DNA of 64,000 nt from contig CM072156.1 of the NCBI GenBank assembly GCA_036850595.1, forward strand, positions 7,929,441 to 7,993,440. The letters run 5' to 3'. This document shows positions 38,334 to 47,977 of this stretch, piece after piece. The notes under the pieces are model-generated. The model was not told the origin of the DNA, made no database searches, and worked only from the letters and a program-made list of their open reading frames with translations. Numbering within the stretch: the stretch's first letter is position 1; each line of letters begins with the position of its first letter. The stretch comes from Rhyacichthys aspro. Its lineage: Eukaryota; Chordata; Actinopteri; Gobiiformes; Rhyacichthyidae. Both the position numbers and the translations under genes were made by a program.

Positions 38334-38468
38334 TTTTAATTTATAAAATTTGCCGTTGTTTTTCCAGTTTTTGTCCTCTCAAAGGAGTTGGTGGCCTAAA
38401 TGACAACTTACAAATTATCACTGTCAAACCAACATTATGTAATTTAAGATTAAAAAAAATATGTATCT

Positions 38469-38821
38469 CATAAACCCTCTCTTATCCTCAGACCGGCCTG
38501 TCCCATCATAAACCCTCTCTCATCCTCAGACCGGCCTGTCCCATCATAAACCCTCTTACCTAACCGGCTCAAAACCTCTCTATTCAAAACCCTCTCTATC
38601 CTCAACCAGCCCTCTCTCATCCTCAGACCAGGCCTGTCCCATCATAAACCCTCTCTCATCCTCAGACCAGGCCCTCTCTCATCCTCAGACCAGGCCTGTC
38701 CCATCATAAACCCTCTCTCATCCTCAGACCAGGCCTGTCCCATCATAAACCCTCTCTCATCCTCAGACCAGGCCTGTCCCATCATAAACCCTCTCTCATC
38801 TTCAGACCAGGCCTGTCCCAT
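38469..38821. repeat. Minisatellite, 38-39 bp unit (unit A copy)
   Basis: Tandem units begin cataaaccctctctcatcct and end ggcctgtcccat. About seven are recognisable; the third is scrambled and stretched, and the fourth carries an extra partial unit. The array lies between il1b and the ckap2l promoter. Compare the more regular array at 47303-47692. Confidence 0.92.
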
Positions 38822-38895
38822 CATAAGCCCCCATTTTCCAGTCTGCCACTCCCATGACTCTGGGGGTCTCGCTATGATCTCTCTGTGCCACAGGT

Positions 38896-38930
38896 TTTAC
38901 ACCAGCGCCATCTAGCGCTGATGGTGTAAA
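38896..38930. repeat. Inverted repeat upstream of ckap2l exon 1 (unit A copy)
   Basis: TTTACACCA and TGGTGTAAA arms enclose a second, inner GCGC...GCGC pair. It could form a short hairpin or act as a palindromic binding site about 180 bp upstream of the exon 1 ATG. Also present at 47767-47801. Confidence 0.6.
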
Positions 38931-38947
38931 TGTTCCCTGTACATGTC

Positions 38948-38988
38948 TGCGCATGCGTGTTGATTTCGAAATTTAAAATGTGTCCAAT
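38948..38988 (+). promoter_or_regulatory. Duplicated ckap2l promoter (orphan, unit A)
   Basis: TGCGCATGCGTG (38948-38959; NRF1-type), TTCGAA (a possible CHR cell-cycle element) and CCAAT (38984-38988) lie within 160 bp upstream of the copied exon 1. It matches the promoter of the complete gene in unit B. No downstream ckap2l exons follow, so it may drive an aberrant transcript. Confidence 0.5.
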
Positions 38989-39106
38989 GAGAAAAGAGGA
39001 GGTCGGTCCCGGCTTTTTCAAAACAAATCCGCTGAGCTGCTTCTGTTGTTATGGAGAGGCTCTAACGAACAATAAAATACTGTATTGAGCTCTAAAAGTA
39101 AAGATA

Positions 39107-39173
39107 ATGGATACAGTCAGCACGGGAGCACTGATCAACATGGATGCCGACGAAAGTGTGCTTACCAGGAAAG
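39107..39173 (+). pseudogene. ckap2l: Orphan ckap2l exon 1 (unit A)
   Basis: A 67-nt copy of ckap2l coding exon 1 (translating MDTVSTGALINMDADES...) with its own ATG and intact GT donor (39174). About 50 bp into the intron the sequence jumps to duplicated cnnm4 intron 5. The remaining eight ckap2l exons exist only once, in the gene at 47978-52541. By itself this copy cannot encode CKAP2L. Its donor phase (1) happens to match the next acceptor, the orphan cnnm4 exon at 41121. Confidence 0.88.
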
Positions 39174-39225
39174 GTTGGTTACTTACCAAAGACTCATATA
39201 TGATGGAGTCGCTAACAGCGGTTTG

Positions 39226-39236
39226 ACTGACTGATT
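39226..39236. other. Duplication junction with 11-bp filler
   Basis: actgactgatt separates the last base of unit A (ckap2l intron 1) from the first base of unit B (cnnm4 intron 5). It matches neither native flank exactly but resembles gtgattcagtcag just left of the unit A start (near 27898-27910), so it may be a templated end-joining insertion. Confidence 0.7.
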
Positions 39237-40241
39237 CAGACTTGCATGCATTCACTGATTACATGAGTCTTACCCATTCACAAACCAAACCATCAAGAAC
39301 AGGAAAGGTATAAACAATATACCTGACATTTCTTTGATGATGTCCACTTTTAGGAGGGATGTGGATGTGGCTTGGTTTGGTTGCCTACAACACTACACTT
39401 AAATTGTTTCCATGATTGCAAATTGCTCCGGATGTATGTATACAGCATGAGCTAGACATATTTTACCAAACCACATGAGCCACGACTGACATATTCTTCT
39501 ATTGAACTAAATCAATAGAGAATGCTGCATGTAAAAGAGGCATGCAGTGTATAAACAGACAATAATCAATAGTTAGTACTGTAGCTGATACCTTAGGTGT
39601 CTTTTTTTTAGGACATACACAACAATATTGGTTACAAAGTATGAATAAAATGTGTTGAAATCGAAACCATGAATCACAAAAATGAACTGTTATTGTGTGT
39701 AACAGGATGCAGTGTGCGTGTGTGGCGTGAACCCCGTGAATGCGCCGTATGTTTTGGAGGAAGTTGGCATGCCACAATAAAAACTCCTGACACACTCAAG
39801 CCTTAGTCATTTTGGTTTTAGTCTGAAGCAGCAGAGGTGGGGAATAACTGAACTCCAGACATTGGCGTATTATAATTTTAAAATTCAGAATGGTCTTTAT
39901 CAAATTTAAATTATGGTGGCAAACATGAAATCAGAATTGAGTTGAGTTGGAGGTAAATGACTGAATTTCTTAAACACATAACATCAGCGCAGTTTATCAA
40001 CTCTTTTCTGTCATAGATATTGCGGAAGCTGAAATTGTGACGGCAATTCATTTTGTGGTTTATTGTTAAGTCTAGCCATTACATTTCAATATTTCCTGAA
40101 CCCAAAAAATCACATTTCATATGTCATATAGTCTGACTCAGACTTCAAGGCTTCCTTAAATTTATTTCCCTCTCTGTAACAGGCCTTGTGGCTTGATTTG
40201 TTGTTAATGTAAATGTGGCATGTAAAGGAAGCTTACCCATA

Positions 40242-40724
40242 CAGTAGTGGTCAAAATTATTAGAATGCATGACAGATCTGGAAATATTCACCTTTTTTGG
40301 CTCCAAAACATGATTTAATTTCATACTAATGATGATAGATGCAGATGGTTGCTGAACAAATATCATATGAAGTGAGTCTTACTTTTTTTATCCACATTTG
40401 ACTTTAATATTTGGTATCTCAACCTTTTGCAGCAGATCTCTCTGGCATAATGTCAACATATTTCCTGAGAACTTTAACGCTAATGTTATCCCATGGTTTC
40501 TTCTGTAATGGAATATGATTGTGTGACACTAACAGTGAAATAGGCCTAGCTTGTTTTTTTTTCAGGAAATGACCTAAGTCTCTTTATGATTGCTCCATTC
40601 TGTATTTCTTATAGAGCATAATGATGACTTTGTAGATATTTTATCCATTTTATTGTATTTTAATGGCCAATTCAACAAAAATAACTAAATATGTCCAGTA
40701 ATCTAATAATTTTGGCCACCACTG
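40242..40724. mobile_element. Tc1/mariner-type MITE (unit B copy)
   Basis: The duplicated copy of the element at 29158-29643, with the same inverted ends and TA flanks and a few point changes and small indels. Confidence 0.78.
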
Positions 40725-41120
40725 TATATTTAGTAAAAAAATTTGAAGGGACTGTGTGCCACTGCCCCGTGTGACAGGGCCTTGATAGTGATTGTGAAAC
40801 CAGCAGTACTTTACAACAGCAGGGATTTAGAGTGCTTTGACTGAATAAAATAACTCAATATTAACATCTTTCCTAGTCCCTACTGTCTTCCTCACTAAAT
40901 GTGTTACACTTGGATTTTGTTCTATCATGTTAATGTCACTAATCAGTCTGACCATGTTGTTATTATTAATCGACATTTGAATCTTCACTGCATCTTGTCT
41001 CCCATCATAGAGGCACATTCATGAATGGCTTTCAGAAAGTAGTCAGTGCTTCTCCTTCATCTAACAGAAGCCTAAAGTTCTTGCTTAGTTACTAATGAAC
41101 TCAATACGTGTGTTTTACAG

Positions 41121-41299
41121 AGTTTCGTTCACCGTCTCACATCAGTGGGCTGAACCGGACGTCCTCTCTCAGTGGAGCCGACAGGACAGACTCTCTGTCG
41201 ATCAGCGGCAGCAACAGCCAGCTCAACAACAGCATCCCGTCACAGCAGTACATCCCAGACTTTAATGTCCGAGCCCTCACCGACCTGCAGTTTGTCAAG
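41121..41299 (+). pseudogene. cnnm4: Orphan cnnm4 exon 6 (unit B)
   Basis: A copy of cnnm4 exon 6 (30041-30219) with intact frame, acceptor (tgttttacag) and GTTCCT donor. Upstream exons 1-5 were outside the duplicated block. A 2.2-kb deletion starting about 22 bp into the next intron removed exon 7, the stop codon and most of the 3' UTR. The tail of the 3' UTR survives, with AATAAA at 41755-41760. It cannot make CNNM4. It could be spliced from the orphan ckap2l exon 1 upstream. Confidence 0.9.
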
Positions 41300-42518
41300 G
41301 TTCCTTTTTTTATTATTTTACTCTTACATCTTACTAATACTTACAACAAATTTTCCCAGTGCACCATCTTGCATTTAGATTGTTGATTTGTTTTGTTTTG
41401 TTTTTTGCCAAGTGCTGTTGTTATACACAGTAGCGTGCAAAAAGTAAGATCAAGACACTGTATTGTGGACTAAATACAGCTACTTGCTAAAGTCATATTG
41501 CCATTGAGCTCAGCCGAGGCTGAGGCCAACACTGTATGTAATAAGCAATATAAAATATCTCAGTAACTAATTGAAGTTTGTTTTGGCCAAACTGTATGAC
41601 ACATAATACTGAAAATACAACTTGTAATCTTTTTGTTTCATTTGTGTGGTCTCCATGTGACACTAAAATCGGTTTTACTTGTTTTTTAGTTCACATTTCT
41701 CCTTTTTGTTTCTCTCTATGGATTTGAAAACATCTACAAAATAATGGGATCACTAATAAAACCTGTATGAACCAGACACACACTGACGCAACTGCTCTGG
41801 CATTCAGCTCTATGTGCTTTTCTCAGTATGAAGTCTAATAATCATTCTGTTCAAATTTATTAAACCTAAAAGCACTTTAGAAAAGGAACACAGTATTTTC
41901 CCAAAGCCACTTGTCATTTGCCTTGCCAAATTGCCTTGTTAAGATGCTGTGTTGCAATGTTGATATTGGCCATGATTTCATAACTGTCGCCTCATGACGC
42001 TGTACTTTTTTACCCCGTCATGATATTCAATACAAGCATTTGAAATAAGGAAGCACCATAATGTTGCCTTGTCTCTCTTTTTAAGTGACTCTACTGTGTG
42101 CTTTTTGTGTTCATTCCTGTTTTAGACACACTCCCATTTCAAAATAACACCTTCAGATGGTTTTAAATTGTACAGGGTTTGGGTTTGTTGTGTAAGTTAT
42201 GTCTGGTTAAGTTTTGTACTTCAGAACTGTAATTCTGGTTAGCATAAAATTTTTGTATTATTATTATTGTTATGGACTTTCATTTCGGAACAGAGTGAAT
42301 GAAGAATCAACTGATGTCCTTTTCTCTCTGACATGCTTTAACTTAAAATACAAAGAAACAAGGTGTATATACTGTTTTATAATTTCTGTCTTAATGGGTT
42401 TGGAAGATGAGGAAAGTTATTAATAAACCTGAGATTTATTTCTCTATTGAATTTTACTACTTCTCCTGTTTTTTTCTCATAATTATTACTCATTCTTACC
42501 TGATGGGTGATAGTGTAT

Positions 42519-43349
42519 ACACCGATCAGGCATAACATTATGACCATTGCCAGTTAAAGTGAATAACACTGATTATATCTTCATCATGGCATCTTTAGTG
42601 AGAGGGATATAATATGCAGCAGGTGAACATTTTGTCCTTAAAGTTGATATGTTAGAAGAAGGAAAAATGTGTAAGGAGTTGAGCGAGTGACAAAGGCCAA
42701 ATTGTGCTAGACGACTGGGTCAAAGCATCTCCAACACTCTTGTGGGGTCTTCCCGGTCTGCAGTGGTCAGTGATTATGAAGAGTAGTCCAAGGAATGAAC
42801 AGTGGTGAACTAGAGAAAGGGTCAAGGCTTAATGATGCACGTGGGGAGTAAGGTGGGCTCATGTGGTCAAGTCCAACAGAGGAACTACTATTGAAGGAGA
42901 CGCTAATGCTGGTTCTGATAGCAAGATGTCAGAATACAAAGTGCATCACAGTTTGTTGTGTATGGGACCAGCCAGAGAGACCTCTGACCCCTGTGCATCA
43001 TCGAAAGCCCCAACAATGGGCACGAGCATCAGAACTGTACCATGGACCAATGGAGGAAGGTGACCTGGTCTTATTTTGAGGTGTTAATTTGGACTCTAAA
43101 ATGCCCAGATCTCAATCCAGTCGAGCTTCAGTGGGATGTGCTGGACAAATAACTCCAATCCATGGAGACCCTACCTCAAATGTACAGGACTTAAAGGATC
43201 TTGGTGTCAGATCCCACAGGACACCCCCCACAGGACACCTTCAGGGGTCAACAGGAGTCCATGCCTCGAAAGGTCAGGGCTGTTTCGGAACAAAAGAGGG
43301 AACAACACAATATTAAACAGGTGGTGTTAGTGTTATGCCTGATTGGTGT
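42519..43349 (+). mobile_element. Tc1-like transposon remnant (unit B copy)
   Basis: A duplicate of 33643-34460, with the same broken transposase and inverted ends. It carries a short tandem repetition near 43221-43243 (ggacaccccccacaggacacc) absent from the unit A copy. Confidence 0.85.
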
Positions 43350-45449
43350 AGTTTTAATTGCTGTCAATTTTTGTATCTATTAATTGTTCAGAAAGAATTA
43401 GTAATAAATACACTGTTTTTCCATCTATGTATTCATTTATGTTTATGTATAAAACCACGTAAAACCCACAAACGTATGTTTAAAGCTACATATCTAGGAA
43501 TGTGCTCCATTTCTCCAATATCTTCCATCTTATTATTATTATTATTTATTTTTTCTCCATGTTGTCACGCCCTCTTCCTGGTCCCTCACCTCAAAACCCT
43601 TTTAAAAGTGCTCGAACCAGCCAAGCCTTTTGATGACACACTGTGATGCAACATCTCTATACTGGCTGTGAGTGGGTGAGGAAGTGAAAATAATTGTCCG
43701 GAGAAGTGTGTGGCTGTTGAGAAATCCCAAGGCTGCGGCTGCTCCCGTTGTTTGACATCACTGGGAATTTTGTCAGTCGAACTGGAAAGGCAGGGTTATC
43801 TCCGCTATACACGAAGGGCCAGCTGAAAATGGAGATGAAGGCGATACTGGGTTTTAATGCTTCAATGATACCTAATAATTTTGATTTTAATTTTCAAACT
43901 AGATCCACCCAGTAGTATACAGTTTGAATAATCCAATAGTTTTTGTAGATTTTGTACATTAAATTTACACAACACACAAGAGCGCAATAACACTTGGAGA
44001 ATCAGCTTAAATAGACAGATCACAGCATGTTTTTGGGACTTCCTGACGCATCCTGAAAGTCCCGTGCAACAGGAAATACTATGTGTAGGTAATAGATCCT
44101 TGATGCATTGGGTTTCTCTATGCAGTGATCAAAGCCCACACAAAATGATTCAGATCAAGCCAATTAAATGATTCTGCCAATGCATAGTATATATATGCAT
44201 CAGTGGTGCAATACACAAAACATCTAGTAGAACAATGAAGTGAACATTTAAGTGAACTAATCTGTGTGACACGAACCTGAATCACAGACACACTATAGAC
44301 AGACATACTAGGTGTACATAAACAATGAGGAAGTAGGAAGTGGGAAGTCCAGGTTCAGTGGTCTAGTTTGATGTATGAGTAAGTGTGAGAAAATTGAGTC
44401 TGCTACCGAACTGAAATGTACAATTTATTAACAGTGAAGTTTTTATAGTTTTACATAGTTGAACCATTTCAAAAGAAAGCTATTCTAAACTAAAGCTAAA
44501 CTGTGTTTTCCCCAAAATTTTCTGTCAGGTCAGGTGTTTGTTGTCACTCACTTCCTCTGTTTTAGTGGTATAAATTTGGCAAATGGGATGTGAAAGTGCT
44601 GCTTAGCCTCAACATGACAGTGTAAGGAGGCAGTGAGGAAATGCATTAGTCAGCAGCAAACTATGGAATAGTTTAAGTACAATAACATACTGTACACAGT
44701 CTTCCTCTCACATAAACAGATTAAAGGTTGTAACTGTCTTCTGGATGTTTTTTGGGCTGGACCAGCTGGATTATTGATTAAATGGTAAACTGATTGTACA
44801 TTTGTTTGAACCATTTTACCTATAGGTCCTATAGGTACCATAACACTGATACTAAAAGAAGGATATATAAATGGTACCATTGACCAAAATGTGTGAAGAA
44901 ATACCCAAAATGCTTAACATCGGTAAAATCCCATTATATGAAATGTTAAATAATCTCATCTGCAATTTTCCCATTGTCTGACATCCTTGTCTCCACCCTG
45001 TATGGCTTTAGGGGCAGTAAATTCCACCAGCCATAATAATGTTTATTGCAACATTGCAACAGAGTCTTTTATTTCTTCACTTCCTCTACTTTGAAAAGGG
45101 ATAGGCTACGTTATGCACACACAGTTTTGAGGCTTGGTTATACATTTACATACATACTTTTGGTTGTAAAAGACGCACTGTATACAGATTTATACTCTTA
45201 CAGTAATTGTTATAATAAAACAATAAAAAAGCTCATAGTATGTTGTCATAGTATGTTGTCAATTACACTTTTACAGTACACTTACAGTTTTATGCTGCCC
45301 ACATTCAGGTGATGAATCTGTAACACTAATATTTGAGGTCTGTGGGTTTATTTGAGCTTTGATCCTTTATCTGGCATACCTGAACCCCCAGTGCATTAGC
45401 AAAGTGTAAAAAAACAGTATTTCATCATCACCAGCCTACTTCCGCCGGC

Positions 45450-45484
45450 TGAAAGGGAAAATTCCCTTGACTGCTGTATAAATA
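45450..45484 (+). promoter_or_regulatory. il1b: il1b copy B core promoter: kappa-B and TATA
   Basis: The same arrangement as copy A: GGAAAATTCC at 45456-45465 and TATAAATA at 45477-45484, with the ETS-like CTTCCG just upstream. The motif spacing is unchanged, so both il1b copies should respond to the same proximal inputs. Confidence 0.65.
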
Positions 45485-45704
45485 AGGAGTAAGTCCGGAC
45501 AGGCAGTACAACACTGACAGAGTAAAGCATCTGCTGGGATCTTAACCAAGCACACTAACAAAACCTTTATATCACAGAAGAGTAAAAGGTAAATGGATTT
45601 TCTATCAATGTTTTTATTGTTCACATTATTCAGATAAATTTGTATTCATATATCAGTTTTTTTGGTTAATTATTTGCTTTATTTTAAATGCAGCAGCCAA
45701 AAAG

Positions 45705-46830
45705 ATGGAAGCTGAAATGAAATGCCGTACAAGCCACATGTGGAGCCCCAAGATGCCAAATGGACTGGACTTGGAGATTTCACATCATCCCCTGACGATG
45801 AGGCACGTGGCCAACCTGATCATTGCCATGGAGAGGATGAAAAATGGTGTGGCCGAATCCATCCTGAGCCCTGATTTCAAGGATGAAAACCTGCTGAGCA
45901 TCATGTTGGAAAGCATCGTGGAAGGTATGGCCCTAAGATCACCTTGTTGTTTCACACACTTTTGATTCAAAACAACAAAAACTGAAGCTTGACATATGGG
46001 CTGTGATCTTAAGTTGATCTGAAATACTAAATATTTTCTATCTGTCCTGACACACAGAGCGACATGTGTCTGAGCGGTTTGCAGCTCCACCAGCTCAGTT
46101 CAGGAGGACTGGAGAGCTCAACTGCACTGTGACTGACAGCCAAAAGAGAAACTTGGTCCTGGTCCAAAATAGCATGGAGCTGCATGCAGTAATGCTGCAG
46201 GGAGGCAGTGACAGCCGCAAAGGTAAACATCTGAAACAAATACCACCATGTTCCCGTTAGGAGTTAATTACTAAAGCAACTACATCACATTACTTTATTC
46301 ACTGTAATGAAAATGTTATGTGCTTTGTTTTCTTCACAGTTCACCTGAACATGTCGACATATGTGAACGCAGCACCCAGCACAGAGGCCAGACCAGTGGC
46401 CCTCGGTATCAAGGGCACAAACCTCTACCTTTCTTGTCACATGGATGGAAACGTGCCAACCCTGCACATAGAGGTAAATAGCACTATAGTATATAGTGAC
46501 ACAGTGTTGTGTTTGTGCTGATCTCATTTCATAAACGCATTCATGATGAATGTGATATAACATAATGACACTGTCACTGACTCACAACTACCTGTTTTTT
46601 TTTTTCAGGCTGTGAAGAACAAGGACTTGCTGTCGATGATCGGCACTGAGAGTGACACTGTGCGTTTTCTTTTCTACAAGCACGACACTGGGCTGAATTT
46701 GAGCACTCTCAGATCTGCACGCTTCCCTGACTGGTACATCAGCACAGCGGAGCAGGACAACAAGCCAGTCCAGATGTGTGAGGAGGCCTCCAGCCGCTAC
46801 CGGACCTTCAACATCCAGCGGCAGAGTTAG
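45705..46830 (+). CDS. il1b: Interleukin-1 beta, copy B
   Basis: The second intact il1b gene. Exons are 45705-45924, 46058-46222, 46340-46473 and 46609-46830, giving 246 residues with the same intron phases as copy A. The only coding change that alters the protein is residue 31 (ACG Thr here, ATG Met in copy A). The others I found are silent (for example GAA CGG to GAG CGA at the start of exon 3). Promoter, AU-rich 3' UTR and poly(A) signal are all present, so nothing marks it as a pseudogene. It lies between the orphan cnnm4 exon 6 and the complete ckap2l. A gene-dosage effect on IL-1 beta is possible but untested. Confidence 0.96.
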
Positions 46831-47065
46831 ATAATGAACCCTGCTTCTTTTTTTATTATTATTATTAAAACACACAAGAGCACTACTGCTGTTTGCAGCA
46901 AAGATTTCAGAGTGTATAAGTATATATTAGATTATTTTTCCTGTATGTACTAAGTACAGAAATTGAAATGTTAATTTACTGACATTGTCAGGTTTTGCCA
47001 TAAGAAGTCGCCATTTCTTGCTGCATGCAGTGCATACCAGCAGTTAATAATATGAATCTTTGTGT

Positions 47066-47176
47066 CTATTTATTTAACTATTTATTATTTATAATATCAG
47101 TATATCAATATGTTTAATGCCTTTGTTAAGAATGTCGAACACATGTGCCCTTTAAGCCAGGTAAATTCAAAATAAA
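47066..47176 (+). promoter_or_regulatory. il1b: AU-rich element and poly(A) signal of il1b copy B
   Basis: An ATTTA cluster at 47066-47093 and AATAAA at 47171-47176, matching copy A. Confidence 0.6.
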
Positions 47177-47302
47177 TTTTAATTTATAAAATTTGCCGTT
47201 GTTTTTGTCCTCTCAAAGGAGTTGGTGGCCTAAATGACAATTTACAAATTATCACTGTCAAACCAACATTATGTAATTTAAGATTAAAAAAAATATGTAT
47301 CT

Positions 47303-47692
47303 CATAAACCCTCTCTTATCCTCAGACCGGCCTGTCCCATCATAAACCCTCTCTCATCCTCAGACCGGCCTGTCCCATCATAAACCCTCTCTCATCCTCA
47401 GACCGGCCTGTCCCATCATAAACCCTCTCTCATCCTCAGACCGGCCTGTCCCATCATAAACCCTCTCTCATCCTCAGACCGGCCTGTCCCATCATAAACC
47501 CTCTCTCATCCTCAGACCAGGCCCTCTCTCATCCTCAGACCGGCCTGTCCCATCATAAACCCTCTCTCATCCTCAGACCAGGCCCTCTCTCATCCTCAGA
47601 CCGGCCTGTCCCATCATAAACCCTCTCTCATCCTCAGACCAGGCCTGTCCCATCATAAACCCTCTCTCATCTTCAGACCAGGCCTGTCCCAT
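47303..47692. repeat. Minisatellite, 38-39 bp unit (unit B copy)
   Basis: About nine units of the same motif as at 38469-38821. The first five are near-uniform with the 'gaccggcc' variant; two carry an extra partial unit; the last two have 'gaccaggcc'. The array is more regular and longer than in unit A, showing turnover since the duplication. Confidence 0.92.
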
Positions 47693-47766
47693 CATAAGCC
47701 CCCATTTTCCAGTCTGCCACTCCCATGACTCTGGGGGTCTCGCTATGATCTCTCTGTGCCACAGGT

Positions 47767-47801
47767 TTTACACCAGCGCCATCTAGCGCTGATGGTGTAA
47801 A
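47767..47801. repeat. Inverted repeat upstream of ckap2l (unit B copy)
   Basis: The same TTTACACCA / TGGTGTAAA palindrome as at 38896-38930, conserved without change between the units. Confidence 0.6.
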
Positions 47802-47818
47802 TGTTCCCTGTACATGTC

Positions 47819-47859
47819 TGCGCATGCGTGTTGATTTCGAAATTTAAAATGTGTCCAAT
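47819..47859 (+). promoter_or_regulatory. ckap2l: ckap2l promoter: NRF1-type site, CHR-like, CCAAT
   Basis: TGCGCATGCGTG (47819-47830), TTCGAA (47836-47841) and CCAAT (47855-47859) lie about 120-160 bp upstream of the ATG. CCAAT plus a CHR-like site is a common pattern in G2/M-induced genes, which fits a mitotic spindle protein. Binding is inferred. Confidence 0.5.
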
Positions 47860-47977
47860 GAGAAAAGAGGAGGTCGGTCCCGGCTTTTTCAAAACAAATC
47901 CGCTGAGCTGCTTCTGTTGTTATGGAGAGGCTCTAACGAACAATAAAATACTGTATTGAGCTCTAAAAGTAAAGATA

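Larger units (their letters stand above)
27926..39225. repeat. Segmental duplication, unit A (left, full-length copy)
   Basis: This 11.3-kb unit is repeated head to tail as unit B (39237-48096). It runs from cnnm4 intron 5, through cnnm4 exons 6-7 and 3' UTR, a Tc1 remnant, the first il1b gene and the minisatellite, to ckap2l exon 1 plus about 50 bp of its intron 1. The last shared bases are gctaacagcggtttg. An 11-bp filler (39226-39236) separates A from B. By eye the copies differ by about one base per hundred, plus a few indels, so the event is young. Confidence 0.95.

Noticed and set aside
38469..38821. Could the regular 38-39 bp array be a CRISPR array?
   Set aside because: Units are contiguous with no unique spacers, and the genome is a vertebrate. 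It is a minisatellite.
38642..38824. Repetitive minus-strand open frame with a repeated MMGQAWSEDERG peptide
   Set aside because: It is the minisatellite read in a frame without stops. The unit length of 39 bp keeps the frame open by arithmetic, and the unit B array does not keep it.
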